Assembly (NCBI GenBank): GCA_023396555.1
Contig: JAEWWC010000100.1
Coordinates: 1-64,000, forward strand
Origin: Bacillota bacterium
GTDB lineage: Bacteria; Bacillota; Clostridia; Christensenellales; SZUA-584
Direction: 5' to 3'
DNA: 64,000 bases
Both the position numbers and the translations under genes were made by a program. Below are positions 1 through 9,504 of this stretch, one piece after another; within the stretch, counting starts at the first letter, position 1; each line of letters begins with the position of its first letter. The notes beneath the pieces are model-generated. The model saw nothing but the letters and a program-made list of their open reading frames with translations, did no database searches and was not told the origin of the DNA.

Positions 1-15
1 AGGAAGGTTTAAAAA

Positions 16-1524
16 ATGCAGAATAATGAAACAGTTCTTTCCATTAGGGAGGTATGCAAATCCTTTCCGGGAGTCAAAGCTCTTGATAATGTATCGATTG
101 AAGTTAAGAGGGGCTTGGTACACGGTATCGTGGGTGAAAACGGCGCAGGCAAGTCAACGCTCATGAAAATATTGTCCGGCGTGTTACAGAAAGATTCTGG
201 CACAGTAATTTTTGATGGCGAGACCGTTGAGCACACTCTGCCTGTTGAGTCTTTGCTCAGAGGCTTAAGCATTATTTATCAGGAATTTAATTTAGTTAGC
301 ACGATGAGCGTGGGAGAAAACATTTTTCTGGGGCGCTTTAAGGAGACGCACGGTATGCGCGGCACACACGCGAAGGCTAAAGAGCTCCTTGAAAGCATAG
401 GCAGCAACATCAATTCATATAGCAAGGTTGAAGACCTAAGCGTTTCGGAAAAACAGATGGTGGAGATAACAAAAGCGCTTTCTTTTAACTCAAAGCTTAT
501 TATTATGGATGAACCAAGCAGCAGCTTAACGTCCGATGAAGTGAAGCGGCTGGTAAAGATTATTCATCAATTAAGAAAAAACGGAATTACGGTCATCTAT
601 ATCAGCCATAAACTGGACGAAATATTTGAGTTCTGTGATGTGGTGACCGTGATGCGGGACGGACATGTCATTGATACGAAGCCCGTTAAGGAGTTTACGC
701 GCGGCGAAATGATCGCTAAGATGGTGGGCCGTCCAATAGAAAATGAGTATCCGGAACGTCCTCGCTGCGTTGGTGGAACACTTCTGGAGGTTCGTTCGCT
801 TAATTCGCGAAAATTACACAATATCTCATTTGAGCTGAAGAAGGGTGAGATATTAGGATTGGTAGGATTGGTGGGGGCTGGGCGAACAGAGATAGTGAGA
901 GCAATATTCGGCGCTGATAAAGTTCGTGGGCATAAAATACTTATCGATGGTAAAGAAGTCAAAATTAAAAAACCCAGCGACGCGAAGCGCATGGGGTTAG
1001 GAATGGTTCCGGAGGATCGCAAACTCGAAGGACTTGTGTTGCCGTTTGCCGTCGAATCCAATATTTCAATGGCAAGCCTTGATAGAATAAAAAAGTTTGG
1101 TTTTATAAACAAAACGGCTGAAAAAGGCATAGCGGAGAGACAAGTAGAATCGCTTAAAGTCAAAACCCCGTCAACAAAGACAAGGGTTGGGAGTCTTTCA
1201 GGCGGGAATCAGCAGAAATGTATCGTTGGTCGTTGGCTCGAAACCAATCCTCGTGTCCTGATTATGGACGAACCAACTAGAGGCATAGATGTAGGCGCGA
1301 AATATGAGATATATCTTTTAATGAAACAAATTGCAGAAAGTGGGGGTTCTGTCATACTGATATCCTCTGAACTGCCCGAGGTTCTGAATATGAGCAACCG
1401 CGTGCTGACCATATATAATGGCAGAATAACGGGCGAATTTGATCCCGAAATGATCGTCGCTGAAAAGATTATGGAGAAAGCGCTTGGATTGGAGGAGAAT
1501 CAGGAGTATGAACAAGCAAAATAG
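16..1524 (+). CDS. Sugar ABC transporter ATP-binding protein, RbsA/MglA type
   Basis: This is a double-nucleotide-binding-domain ATPase that powers import of a monosaccharide at the inner face of the membrane. Domain 1 has Walker [10 protein letters not shown] at residues 40-48, a weak signature LSVSEKQ near 141 and Walker B LIIMDEP near 161. Domain 2 has the family's usual degenerate Walker A (GAGRT near 287), the signature LSGGNQQK near 394 and Walker B VLIMDEP near 414. The length of 502 aa is normal. An AGGAAGG ribosome-binding site occupies the first bases of the window. The gene overlaps the next permease by 17 bp, so ATPase and permeases form one operon. The matching binding protein is not visible and probably lies upstream of the window. 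The substrate is unknown; the downstream kinase suggests a deoxysugar or pentose. Confidence 0.93.
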   Translation: MQNNETVLSIREVCKSFPGVKALDNVSIEVKRGLVHGIVGENGAGKSTLMKILSGVLQKDSGTVIFDGETVEHTLPVESLLRGLSIIYQEFNLVSTMSVGENIFLGRFKETHGMRGTHAKAKELLESIGSNINSYSKVEDLSVSEKQMVEITKALSFNSKLIIMDEPSSSLTSDEVKRLVKIIHQLRKNGITVIYISHKLDEIFEFCDVVTVMRDGHVIDTKPVKEFTRGEMIAKMVGRPIENEYPERPRCVGGTLLEVRSLNSRKLHNISFELKKGEILGLVGLVGAGRTEIVRAIFGADKVRGHKILIDGKEVKIKKPSDAKRMGLGMVPEDRKLEGLVLPFAVESNISMASLDRIKKFGFINKTAEKGIAERQVESLKVKTPSTKTRVGSLSGGNQQKCIVGRWLETNPRVLIMDEPTRGIDVGAKYEIYLLMKQIAESGGSVILISSELPEVLNMSNRVLTIYNGRITGEFDPEMIVAEKIMEKALGLEENQEYEQAK

Positions 1525-2530
1525 TGTTGATGCGATGGACAAGAGCGGAAGTATATCCATTTATGGATCAATAGCAAGAATCTTAAAAAACTATCTTGTT
1601 ATATTCGCGATAATTGTTCTTGTACTGGTTACTGTGATTGTAGAGCCCAGGGTCCTATCGATTCTGAACATCACCAATATAATCAGCCAGCTCGGATGTT
1701 TAAGTCTGGTTGCATTGGGCATGACGATTGCGATTATTGGCGGATACATCGATTTGTCGGTGGTCGGTATTATCAACCTTGTAGCCATTGTGACAATTAT
1801 GCTGATCGATCCGCTTGGGCAGGTGCCGGCATTAATTATTGGGCTGGGCCTTGGAACTTTACTAGGCTTTATAAACAGTTTGGTGATCTTAAGCGCAGGT
1901 GCAACCTCAATGTTTACCGCGTTGTTTATTACTTATGCACTGAGCGCAATGTACAGCGCCCTGGCAATGATCGTTTCACAAGGGCAAACAATTCAGATGT
2001 TCTTTATTAAGGCGGACACATCGATTTTTAATGCGATAGGTTCGAGCGCGGTCGGAATCTTTTCCTTACCATTTCTTGTTTTCATCGTTGCCCTTGTCGT
2101 TATGAATACATTCCAAAAAAAGACCTATATGGGGCGCGCTATTGAGCTGACAGGCGGAAACAAGACCGCGGCGAGACTGGCCAGCATACCTGTAAAAAAA
2201 GCGACGATGCTGATCTTCACGATATCAGGTTTTATGGCAGGTTTAACGGGAATTGTGCTGTTTACACGCATCACCAAAGCTCAACCAACAATAGGAAACG
2301 GTTACGATATGCAAGCCATTCTCGCGGTAGTTGTCGGAGGCACGACTTTAGCAGGTGGCAAAGGAAGCGTTCTAAGGACTTTTCTGGGCCTTTTGTTGAT
2401 AACGTTGTTGTCCAATTGTATGGATCTGTTGGGCGTTACTCCATATATGAAAGTTTTGCTGACGGGCGTAGTGCTTATACTGGCAATATGGCTGGATAAT
2501 CGTAAGGAGCTTAGGGGGGAATACAAATGA
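1508..2530 (+). CDS. Sugar ABC transporter permease (RbsC/BPD_transp_2 family), first copy
   Basis: This is a 340-aa polytopic membrane protein of the ribose/xylose/arabinose permease family. It shows a long run of hydrophobic helices, the early motif GMTIAIIGGYIDLSV and the late cytoplasmic stretch ending AGGKGS, both typical of the family. I chose the ATG at 1508 because GGAGGAG at 1491-1497 sits 10 bases upstream; an in-frame TTG at 1484 lies before this site and is less likely. The start overlaps the end of the ATPase gene and the stop overlaps the next permease by 4 bp (ATGA), so the three are translationally coupled. With the following gene it probably forms a heterodimeric membrane channel. 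Confidence 0.9.
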   Translation: MNKQNSVDAMDKSGSISIYGSIARILKNYLVIFAIIVLVLVTVIVEPRVLSILNITNIISQLGCLSLVALGMTIAIIGGYIDLSVVGIINLVAIVTIMLIDPLGQVPALIIGLGLGTLLGFINSLVILSAGATSMFTALFITYALSAMYSALAMIVSQGQTIQMFFIKADTSIFNAIGSSAVGIFSLPFLVFIVALVVMNTFQKKTYMGRAIELTGGNKTAARLASIPVKKATMLIFTISGFMAGLTGIVLFTRITKAQPTIGNGYDMQAILAVVVGGTTLAGGKGSVLRTFLGLLLITLLSNCMDLLGVTPYMKVLLTGVVLILAIWLDNRKELRGEYK

Positions 2531-3486
2531 GTATTGTCAAAACTTTTTTCAAAGCGGCGGCCAAGCAGAAAGCAGTTACAGCGATTGCGGTGGTTTTTAT
2601 AATCATGATATTTTTCGACACGCCATTTTATACTTCGCGTAATTTGTTTCAAATTATGAATGCTATCTCTATCAACGGCATTCTTGCGGCAGGGGTCACG
2701 ATGGTTCTTATTAACTTTGGGTGTGACCTGTCGATTGGATCAACGTTAGCGCTTTCGGGAATCATCACAGTAAAACTCATAAATATAAATGTGCCTATGG
2801 TATTGGCAATACTGTGTGCGCTGGCCGCCGGTGCTATCATTGGTTTTATTAACGGCTTCTTCGTTGTCCATCAAAAGACGGAGCCCTTTATTATCACGCT
2901 GGGCATGAGCATGGCGCTTTTGGGAGTCAGCCAGATCATTACGGACGCCCAACCGGTTTCTGCGACAAACGGCGAATTTATGGAAATATCAAATGGCATG
3001 CTCTTCGGCGTCATCCCCAATCTTGTTGTATTCATGGTCATCGTGTTGGTGGTCATTCACCTCATATTAAGATATACGCGATTTGGACGGAATTGCTATG
3101 CGGTTGGCGGTGATTATGAGGTTGCGGTCTACTCGGGTATCAATGCGAGAAGAACCAAATGGACAGCATTTGTTTTATGCAGTGTAATCGCAGCTCTGGG
3201 CGGCATATTGAACTCGTCTTACATGAATACGGGAAATTCGATTTATGGCGCATCGACTCCGCTGTTTGTCCACTGCGGCGCTGTAATCGGCGGGACGTCG
3301 TTGATGGGCGGCGTCGGGGGTATTCCGCAAACCTTTTTAGGTCTGTTAGCGCTTGCTGTGCTGAGTAACGCATTTAACATATTGGGTATTTCATCTTACT
3401 TGCAGCTTTTACTCCAGGGTATCATCATACTGGCCATTCTGTGGATGAATAGTTTCGGAGTAAAACTTAAACGCGAAGCTGTTTAA
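2527..3486 (+). CDS. Sugar ABC transporter permease (RbsC/BPD_transp_2 family), second copy
   Basis: This 319-aa membrane protein belongs to the same permease family as its upstream neighbour but is clearly diverged from it. It carries the characteristic stretch VTMVLINFGCDLSIGS early on and GGTSLMGGVGG late. It starts within the ATGA that ends the first permease. Two different permeases behind one ATPase is a common arrangement for RbsA-type importers whose channel is a heterodimer. An 86-bp gap separates it from the dehydrogenase gene, with no strong terminator in it, so co-transcription is likely. Confidence 0.9.
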   Translation: MSIVKTFFKAAAKQKAVTAIAVVFIIMIFFDTPFYTSRNLFQIMNAISINGILAAGVTMVLINFGCDLSIGSTLALSGIITVKLININVPMVLAILCALAAGAIIGFINGFFVVHQKTEPFIITLGMSMALLGVSQIITDAQPVSATNGEFMEISNGMLFGVIPNLVVFMVIVLVVIHLILRYTRFGRNCYAVGGDYEVAVYSGINARRTKWTAFVLCSVIAALGGILNSSYMNTGNSIYGASTPLFVHCGAVIGGTSLMGGVGGIPQTFLGLLALAVLSNAFNILGISSYLQLLLQGIIILAILWMNSFGVKLKREAV

Positions 3487-3572
3487 TAAATATGAGGGGC
3501 AGCAGCCTCCGAAGTTCAAAAAGATAATTATAAAGTGGTTCTGAAATTATTAAAGAAAAGGCAGGTATTAAA

Positions 3573-4349
3573 ATGAACATTATTGACAAATTTCGCTTGG
3601 ATGGAAAAAAGGCACTTGTGACCGGAGGGGCAAAAGGCATAGGGATGAATATCGCGATTGCTCTCGCTGAAGCCGGGGCTGATGTAGCGCTTGTCGATAC
3701 GGATATTGCTATTGCAGAACAGACTGCCTCTAAAATAGCATCTGAAACAGGAAGAAGCGTTACAGCAGTTTATGCTGACGTGACCAACCCTGAAGATGTA
3801 AACAATATGATGCAGACAATAATGAAACAATTCGGAAGGCTGGACGTTGCGTTTTGCAACGCCGGTATTTGCATGAATGCTCCGGCGGAAGAGATGACTC
3901 TGGAGCAATGGAAAAAAGTATTGGATATCAACTTAACCGGCGTATTCTTAACCGCGCAGGCAGCCGGCAAGGTTATGATTGCTCAAGGCGAAGGCTCTAT
4001 TGTTAATACTGCTTCCATGTCGGGGCATATTGTAAACATACCTCAACCGCAATGCTCTTATAATGCATCAAAAGCCGGCGTTATTCAGCTAACGAAATCC
4101 TTGGCTGTTGAGTGGGCACTAAAAAATGTTCGTGTAAACAGTATCAGCCCTGGATATATCGGTACTGAACTGACATTGAATTCCCCAACTCTTAAACCGT
4201 TGATTGAGCAATGGAACGCCATGTCGCCTGTTAGAAGGATGGGAAGGCCAGAAGAATTACAAGCGATAGCGGTATACTTGGCAAGCGATAGCAGTTTGTT
4301 TACAACTGGATCGGATTTTGTTATTGATGGTGCTTTTACGTGCATCTAA
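3573..4349 (+). CDS. Short-chain dehydrogenase/reductase (SDR), sugar- or polyol-type
   Basis: This is a 258-aa classical SDR that uses NAD(P)H to interconvert an alcohol and a ketone. Visible motifs are the nucleotide-binding TGGAKGIG near residue 17, CNAGI (the NNAG-type motif) near 90, a Ser in the TASMSGH segment near 146 and the catalytic YNASKAG (Tyr and Lys) near 160. An Asp after strand 2 (VDTD) suggests a preference for NAD. Proteins of this kind act as sorbitol/threitol, gluconate or fucose dehydrogenases; the exact substrate cannot be read from sequence. It sits in an operon with a sugar importer, an FGGY kinase and a TIM-barrel enzyme, so it probably oxidises or reduces the imported sugar or a derivative of it. 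Confidence 0.88.
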   Translation: MNIIDKFRLDGKKALVTGGAKGIGMNIAIALAEAGADVALVDTDIAIAEQTASKIASETGRSVTAVYADVTNPEDVNNMMQTIMKQFGRLDVAFCNAGICMNAPAEEMTLEQWKKVLDINLTGVFLTAQAAGKVMIAQGEGSIVNTASMSGHIVNIPQPQCSYNASKAGVIQLTKSLAVEWALKNVRVNSISPGYIGTELTLNSPTLKPLIEQWNAMSPVRRMGRPEELQAIAVYLASDSSLFTTGSDFVIDGAFTCI

Positions 4350-4646
4350 TTTTCATTGGTTGAATGAAAGCGGTCTTCTAACTTTCGTACAATCTATATT
4401 GATATAATCCTTGACTAGACTTAATCGACAACTAGAAGCGTTCAGGCAAGACCGAATGTTGCTGAAAACGCCGGCTATTTCGCCATTGCAATGGTCGCAA
4501 GGGTGACAATTCAATAGAGAAACGACATAATGCAAAAAACGTTGATGTGATTTTTACTTCTAAACAAGGGTAAAGAAGTCTATTAAGTCTATATTGAAAC
4601 AATTCTGTAGGCAATACCTTATAAGGGGAGTAGGAGTGTATGGAGT

Positions 4647-6128
4647 ATGGAAAAGAAATATTTAATTTTTGATTTTGGCGCCAGCCACGGGCGGTGCATC
4701 ATCGCAAAGTTCGGCGGTGATAAATTTTCAATGGAAGAAATACACGAGTTCGAGAATCGCCCAGTGCAGTTTGCGGGTTCGTTGTATTGGGATATATTGC
4801 GGTTGGTATCGGAGATCAAGATTGGCATGCAAATGGCGTTTGCGAGATATCCAGACATCGTCTCCGTCGGTATAGATACATGGGGGTGCGATTTTGGTTT
4901 TATTGATAAGGATGGAAGGCTGCTTTCAAGCCCGACCAACTACCGCGATGAGCTTCGGTATAGATATAAGCCAATATTGGATGAGAGGTTTGGCGAATAC
5001 AATATTTTTAAGCTTTCGGGTGCGAACACTGTTGATATAATGGGGCTCTATCATCTCTATGCCCTGCAACAGGAATCGGCCGTTGAGTTGGAGTATGCAG
5101 ATAAGTTTTTAATGATTCCGGATTTGATGAATTATTATCTGACCGGGATTGCGGCCAACGAATATACAGACGCCACCATGAGCCTGATGGTGGATCAAAA
5201 GAACAAAGTGTGGCAGAAAAATATGCTGGATCAACTCGGTATCCGTCAGGGTATTTTTTGTCCGATGGTTATGCCGGGTAATGTGTTGGGCAACCTGTCC
5301 CAAAGCATATGTGACGAGTTCGAAGTGCCCAGCATACCTGTGATTAACGTGGCGTCGCATGACACGGCGAGCGCGATTGCGGGTATTCCGCTGACAAAGG
5401 AGGGCGATGACTGGGCATTTATCAGTCTCGGTTCGTGGGCAATCTATGGCGTGGAAACTGACGGGCAGTATATCAGCCGGGAGGTGTTTGAATCAGGGTT
5501 TGCCAATCAGGGTGGCTGCGAGGGGAAAACCAATTTCGTTAATCTCTTCACCGGCCTTTGGGTAATCCAGCAGTGCTATGAGCGCTGGTGTAAGGACGCT
5601 GACAAAAAGATTGGCTGGGATATCGTGGTGAATGAAGCGGAAGCGGCGACAGGCGGAAAAGCGTTTATCAATCTTGATGCGCCGGAATTTGCGCAGCCGA
5701 ATCCAAATATGCCGCTGGAGATACAGAAGTACTGCCGGAAAAACGGGCAGACAGTACCTGAGGGTATGGGCGAGATCTCGCGCTGTATTTTCGAGAGCCT
5801 GGTTTTAAAATTCAGGCAGTGTTTTTACGATGTGCAGCGTTTTATTGGCAAGCAAACACGCCTACTCTATCTGGTTGGCGGCGGAAGCAAGAATAAACTG
5901 CTTTGCCAATGGACAGCTGATGCGCTGGGTGTACCTGTGATGGCTGGACCGGCCGAGACAACCTCGGTCGGGAATCTGTTGATTCAGCTAAAGGCGACAA
6001 AGGAAATAGTTTCGTTGAACGATGGCCGGAGGATAGCGGGGGCTTCAGCGACCCGAAAAGAATATTTACCCTCGAATCAAGAAAAATGGAATGAATACTA
6101 CAATCGATATTATACTGCTGGAAAATAG
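4647..6128 (+). CDS. rhaB-like: FGGY-family kinase, rhamnulokinase-like
   Basis: This 493-aa carbohydrate kinase is predicted to phosphorylate a ketose with ATP. The N-terminus FDFGASHGRC matches the rhamnulokinase phosphate-1 loop, and GIDTWGCDFGFID near residue 75 is a RhaB-type motif (DTWG-DFG). The C-terminal nucleotide part has LVGGGSKN near 415. The length is normal for RhaB. No rhamnose isomerase of the RhaA type and no RhaD aldolase lie nearby, so the true substrate may be another 6-deoxyketose or a pentulose. TAGGAG at 4631-4636 is the likely ribosome-binding site for ATG 4647. The 297 bp upstream hold no recognisable gene. The next gene follows after 19 bp. Confidence 0.8.
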   Translation: MEKKYLIFDFGASHGRCIIAKFGGDKFSMEEIHEFENRPVQFAGSLYWDILRLVSEIKIGMQMAFARYPDIVSVGIDTWGCDFGFIDKDGRLLSSPTNYRDELRYRYKPILDERFGEYNIFKLSGANTVDIMGLYHLYALQQESAVELEYADKFLMIPDLMNYYLTGIAANEYTDATMSLMVDQKNKVWQKNMLDQLGIRQGIFCPMVMPGNVLGNLSQSICDEFEVPSIPVINVASHDTASAIAGIPLTKEGDDWAFISLGSWAIYGVETDGQYISREVFESGFANQGGCEGKTNFVNLFTGLWVIQQCYERWCKDADKKIGWDIVVNEAEAATGGKAFINLDAPEFAQPNPNMPLEIQKYCRKNGQTVPEGMGEISRCIFESLVLKFRQCFYDVQRFIGKQTRLLYLVGGGSKNKLLCQWTADALGVPVMAGPAETTSVGNLLIQLKATKEIVSLNDGRRIAGASATRKEYLPSNQEKWNEYYNRYYTAGK

Positions 6129-6147
6129 ATTATAAAGTGAGGGGCAA

Positions 6148-7293
6148 ATGGGCAATATGGTATACCCTAAAGTACATCTGGCAGTGGACAACTGCTTCGC
6201 AGTCAAACGTTGGGTGCGACCGCGCGATTGGATGAAAGCAATAGAAGAGATCGGCGGGATTAGGCTAATTCAGGCAAGTACGGATAACGAAATCGATCCG
6301 GCCCACAATACGCAGGATTTTAGAGATGAATGGATCGACGAGGTGCGGCAGTATGAACGCCAATATGGGTTCAAGGTAGTAAGCTTTTATTCTGGATATG
6401 CACAATATCGAACGGTAGGCATCGCCAGTCACTCAAGAAGCAAGCGTAACGCAATGATTGAGCTGTATTTCAAACCGACAGTAGATGCAGCCGCCCGTCT
6501 AGGGGCACAGGTTGGCAACACGCTGGGGGCTTTCAGTGAACCAGTATTGGAGGATCCAAAAGAGTTTGTTCGAGCGTATAAAGATGTTGAAGATAGCCTT
6601 GTATATATGACGAAATATGCAGGTGAAAAAAACGTTTTGTTTGGTTACGAACAAATGTATACACCGACACAAGGTATGTGGACGATCAACGGATGCAGTG
6701 AGTTTATTAAGCATGTTTCTGCACGTGCTAACGCGCCTATGTATCTTACCATTGACACTGCGCATCAGGTTGGACAGCATATGTTTATAAAACCTACCGT
6801 AGAAGACATTGAAGCGATGCAATCGAATAGAAGTCTCCGAATGAGTTATCTACCAGCGGCAATACAAGAGCCTATTTTAAATAAGGAAAATGCTAAACAA
6901 ATCCATCTAATGCTGGATAAATTCGATTATTGGTTTGCAGAACCAAAGGATAGTGACGTTTATCAATGGTTTTCGCGGTTAGGATGCTATTCGCCCATTG
7001 TACATTTGCAGCAAACCGACGGCACTTACTCTTCGCATAAACCATTTACTGCGCAATATAACAAGAACGGTATAATCAGACCAAAGGAAGTTTTTGCTGC
7101 CATCAAGGCATCGTATGATAATGAAGAGGAAGCAGGAATGCCCCCACGTGTGAATGATATTTATCTTGCTTTTGAGGTGTTTTTTAGTGTAATGGATGCA
7201 ACGGACAAAATTATTAGCGACCTGAGAGAATCAGTTGAATATTGGCGAAAAGACATGCCGCGAGACGGAATGCGGCTGGATGAACTGGTATAA
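6148..7293 (+). CDS. TIM-barrel sugar isomerase/epimerase-like protein
   Basis: This is a 381-aa protein with features of the xylose-isomerase-like (AP endonuclease 2) TIM-barrel superfamily. Candidate metal or substrate ligands at strand ends are Glu in FGYEQMYTPTQG near residue 168, Asp and His in TIDTAHQVGQ near 202 and His in VHLQQTDG near 290. It would isomerise or epimerise a sugar before or after the kinase step, but I cannot assign a substrate. It is longer than the ~290-aa tagatose-3-epimerase group and shorter than RhaA. It begins 19 bp after the kinase gene with a GTGAGGGG ribosome-binding site and is probably the last intact gene of the operon. Confidence 0.72.
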   Translation: MGNMVYPKVHLAVDNCFAVKRWVRPRDWMKAIEEIGGIRLIQASTDNEIDPAHNTQDFRDEWIDEVRQYERQYGFKVVSFYSGYAQYRTVGIASHSRSKRNAMIELYFKPTVDAAARLGAQVGNTLGAFSEPVLEDPKEFVRAYKDVEDSLVYMTKYAGEKNVLFGYEQMYTPTQGMWTINGCSEFIKHVSARANAPMYLTIDTAHQVGQHMFIKPTVEDIEAMQSNRSLRMSYLPAAIQEPILNKENAKQIHLMLDKFDYWFAEPKDSDVYQWFSRLGCYSPIVHLQQTDGTYSSHKPFTAQYNKNGIIRPKEVFAAIKASYDNEEEAGMPPRVNDIYLAFEVFFSVMDATDKIISDLRESVEYWRKDMPRDGMRLDELV

Positions 7294-7321
7294 AGATATA
7301 TATCTCGCACTGAAAGGACGA

Positions 7322-7512
7322 GATATTTGGAGCTGTGTGACCGAATCACGATCATGAAATGCGGTAAGGTGGTCGAAACCGTCGATACCAAGCTACAACT
7401 ATAGATAATGTGATCGCGTCCATGATCGGCAAGAGCATTCCGCGATGTTCTCCAAAAGGACCTATCAGTCCAACGGAGACGTTGTGCTGAGCGTTAAAGG
7501 GATAGCAACGGG
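7322..7512 (+). pseudogene. Remnant of an RbsA-type ABC sugar ATPase
   Basis: Three short stretches in different frames spell the linker between the two halves of an RbsA-type ATPase. First LELCDRITIMKCGKVVETVD (from about 7326), then TTIDNVIASMIGKSI (from about 7396), then MFSKRTYQSNGDVVLSVKG (from 7448). Intact homologues in this window have the same order, for instance the CDRIT motif followed by MIGRS and then the start of domain 2. Walker and signature motifs on both sides are missing and at least two frameshifts separate the pieces. It is a non-functional relic of a further sugar importer that once followed the operon. Its gene of origin cannot be settled here. Confidence 0.75.
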
Positions 7513-7749
7513 AGCAGGACAGAGTATATTTTTGAACAAATCCCTGCTACACTTGACGTTTCAATCTCGATAGAAAGAATCGTCCGAGAAGGAAAGGCTC
7601 TTTTCACATTATTCAAGGATCAAAGGTGAAAACCTATAATTACTTTATTAGATTCAGTGATGTGTTTATTCAGGGAGCTTCCGTGATGACCATTACTATG
7701 ATTTACCTTGTTGTTGAAGACAAAGCAATGGGAATAATCCCCTAAATTT
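7513..7749. other. Gene-free stretch behind the ABC remnant
   Basis: No intact gene is present. One open stretch on the plus strand from about 7626 to 7745 reads VKTYNYFIRFSDVFIQGA and continues with a hydrophobic segment to a stop, without a start codon or ribosome-binding site. It may be the tail of another decayed gene. The histidine kinase gene ends immediately to the right on the opposite strand. Confidence 0.4.
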
Positions 7750-9504
7750 TTAATTTTGAATTGAAGGGATTTTTATTATTATCTTTGTTCCTTTATTGGG
7801 CGAAGACAAAACTTTTAGGCCATAATTCCCGCCGTAGTATAACGTAATCCGCTTTTTAACATTGTGAATGCCAATGCCGGTATGCATCGTGCTTTTTTTG
7901 ACTGTATTAACGGGCTGTGTAACATCAAAACCTTGGCCGTTGTCAATCACGCTGATGAATAGCTTGCCATTTTTCTCCCGTGCTTTTATGACGATGGAGC
8001 ATTTCTCATTATCCGGATTAGTTGCGTATAGTATAGCATTTTCGATAAACGGCTGCAGAATAAACTTCAATGTCTGATATTGAAAAATGGTCTTTGGTAT
8101 ATCGTATTGAATATCAAAGGTGTCACCAAAACGGTATTTCTGGAGAAAGGCGTAATTCTGAATGCTTTCGATTTCTTCGCTGAGGGAGACTTCTTCCTGG
8201 TCGGAAGACGAGATATTATAGCGCAACAGCCTGATCAACGCATTGGTCATATCCGCAACAACGTCATTGTTGTGGATCAGCGCGACCCAACGGATGGAGT
8301 CCAGCGTATTATACAAGAAGTGCGGGTTGATCTGCGATTGCAGTATTTCAAATTGGAGGGCAGATTTTGTTTTCTCATCTGCTATCAGCTGGTCGATGTT
8401 CCGTTTGAGCGTGGCGGTCATGCTGTTAAATGATTCGGTCAACTGCCCGATTTCATCCGTGCGCTCGATGGGCAGCTGGATATCATATTGTCCGCGGTTA
8501 ATCTGAGCGACTGAGCTGTTCAGGCGGAGGATTGGCCGGATGAACGTTTCGGACAGCCGCAGTATCATCGGAATTGTTACCAGTATGAAGCCCACGAGCA
8601 CGGCCAGTGACAGCAACATTTGACTGATTAACGATGCTGTGAGGGCTTCGAGGGATATTACCCGGATGATCTTCCAGTCGCTGTAGCGGACAGTATCGAA
8701 TATAACGACGACATTTTCGCCGTTCACCTGTGTTTCGATCTGGTTGCTCTCAGTAGAGAACAGGTCGCTATTTTGCAGCAGCTGAAAATCGCTGGCATCA
8801 AAGGAATTGGAAAAAAACTCTCGTCGCTGGTTATCTATTATCAATATTTTTTCTTTGGACGTTTTGGCAAAAGACTTGAAAAGGGATTTCATATAAGAAT
8901 AGTCGATATCCACAATGATGCGCCCAATGGGGATGTCGGTATTGGGATTTAAAATAGGCTGCGTGTAGGATATGACCGATTGATTGTTATATGCCTGATA
9001 GCTTTGTGAATGTATACCGGAATAAAAAACATCGTGTCTCAAATCCTTAAGTATAAACAGCTCATATTCCGTTATCAGGCGGATCTCCTGCAGTGTATCC
9101 GAGCTGCTGAAGATATTCTCGCTATCGCCGATTACATATAATCCCAATATAAAATTCGAGGAAATTTCCAGATTGTGCAGCTGTTCGTCTATTTTTTCTT
9201 TTGATTGCCTGAATGCCGCCCTTTCCTCGGAGGTGCTGGCTGAATATAACAACAGGCTGGGATCTATGTCGATGCTGTCGGCAATGCCATGCACCATAGC
9301 GAGAATCAACTCAAGGCTCACTTTGAGCTCGCTGGTGGACTTTTGGATATTCTCCAGCTCACGCGTTTTCTGGCTGTCGTAGAACACAAAATTCAATACC
9401 GCTGTGAGCACAATCATGGCGGCAAAGATTAGCGTGATGATGCTGAAAGTCAGGCGTTTTTTGATTGTGTTGTTTAGTGAAAACCCTTTCAAACCTCGGC
9501 TCAT
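7750..9504 (-). CDS. Sensor histidine kinase, YesM/LytS type
   Basis: This 584-aa membrane kinase senses an extracytoplasmic signal and phosphorylates the response regulator encoded just upstream. It has an N-terminal membrane helix near residues 15-37, an extracellular sensor region of roughly 245 residues, and a second helix near 290-310. A HAMP domain follows (FIRPILRLNSSVAQINRG region), then a His_kinase segment with the phospho-acceptor in QINPHFLYNTLDSIR. The HATPase domain has VIDNGQGFD (N and G1 boxes) and GIGIHNVKKRI. This architecture is typical of Bacillota regulators of sugar uptake. The start overlaps the end of the regulator gene by 4 bp. Sensing of the sugar taken up by one of the flanking operons is an inference from position. 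Confidence 0.9.
   Translation of the reverse strand: MSRGLKGFSLNNTIKKRLTFSIITLIFAAMIVLTAVLNFVFYDSQKTRELENIQKSTSELKVSLELILAMVHGIADSIDIDPSLLLYSASTSEERAAFRQSKEKIDEQLHNLEISSNFILGLYVIGDSENIFSSSDTLQEIRLITEYELFILKDLRHDVFYSGIHSQSYQAYNNQSVISYTQPILNPNTDIPIGRIIVDIDYSYMKSLFKSFAKTSKEKILIIDNQRREFFSNSFDASDFQLLQNSDLFSTESNQIETQVNGENVVVIFDTVRYSDWKIIRVISLEALTASLISQMLLSLAVLVGFILVTIPMILRLSETFIRPILRLNSSVAQINRGQYDIQLPIERTDEIGQLTESFNSMTATLKRNIDQLIADEKTKSALQFEILQSQINPHFLYNTLDSIRWVALIHNNDVVADMTNALIRLLRYNISSSDQEEVSLSEEIESIQNYAFLQKYRFGDTFDIQYDIPKTIFQYQTLKFILQPFIENAILYATNPDNEKCSIVIKAREKNGKLFISVIDNGQGFDVTQPVNTVKKSTMHTGIGIHNVKKRITLYYGGNYGLKVLSSPNKGTKIIIKIPSIQN

Noticed and set aside
4350..4646. Intergenic stretch between the SDR and the FGGY kinase as a decayed gene
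   Set aside because: Short open pieces in several frames occur, but none matches a family in a consistent order, so it is left without a feature.
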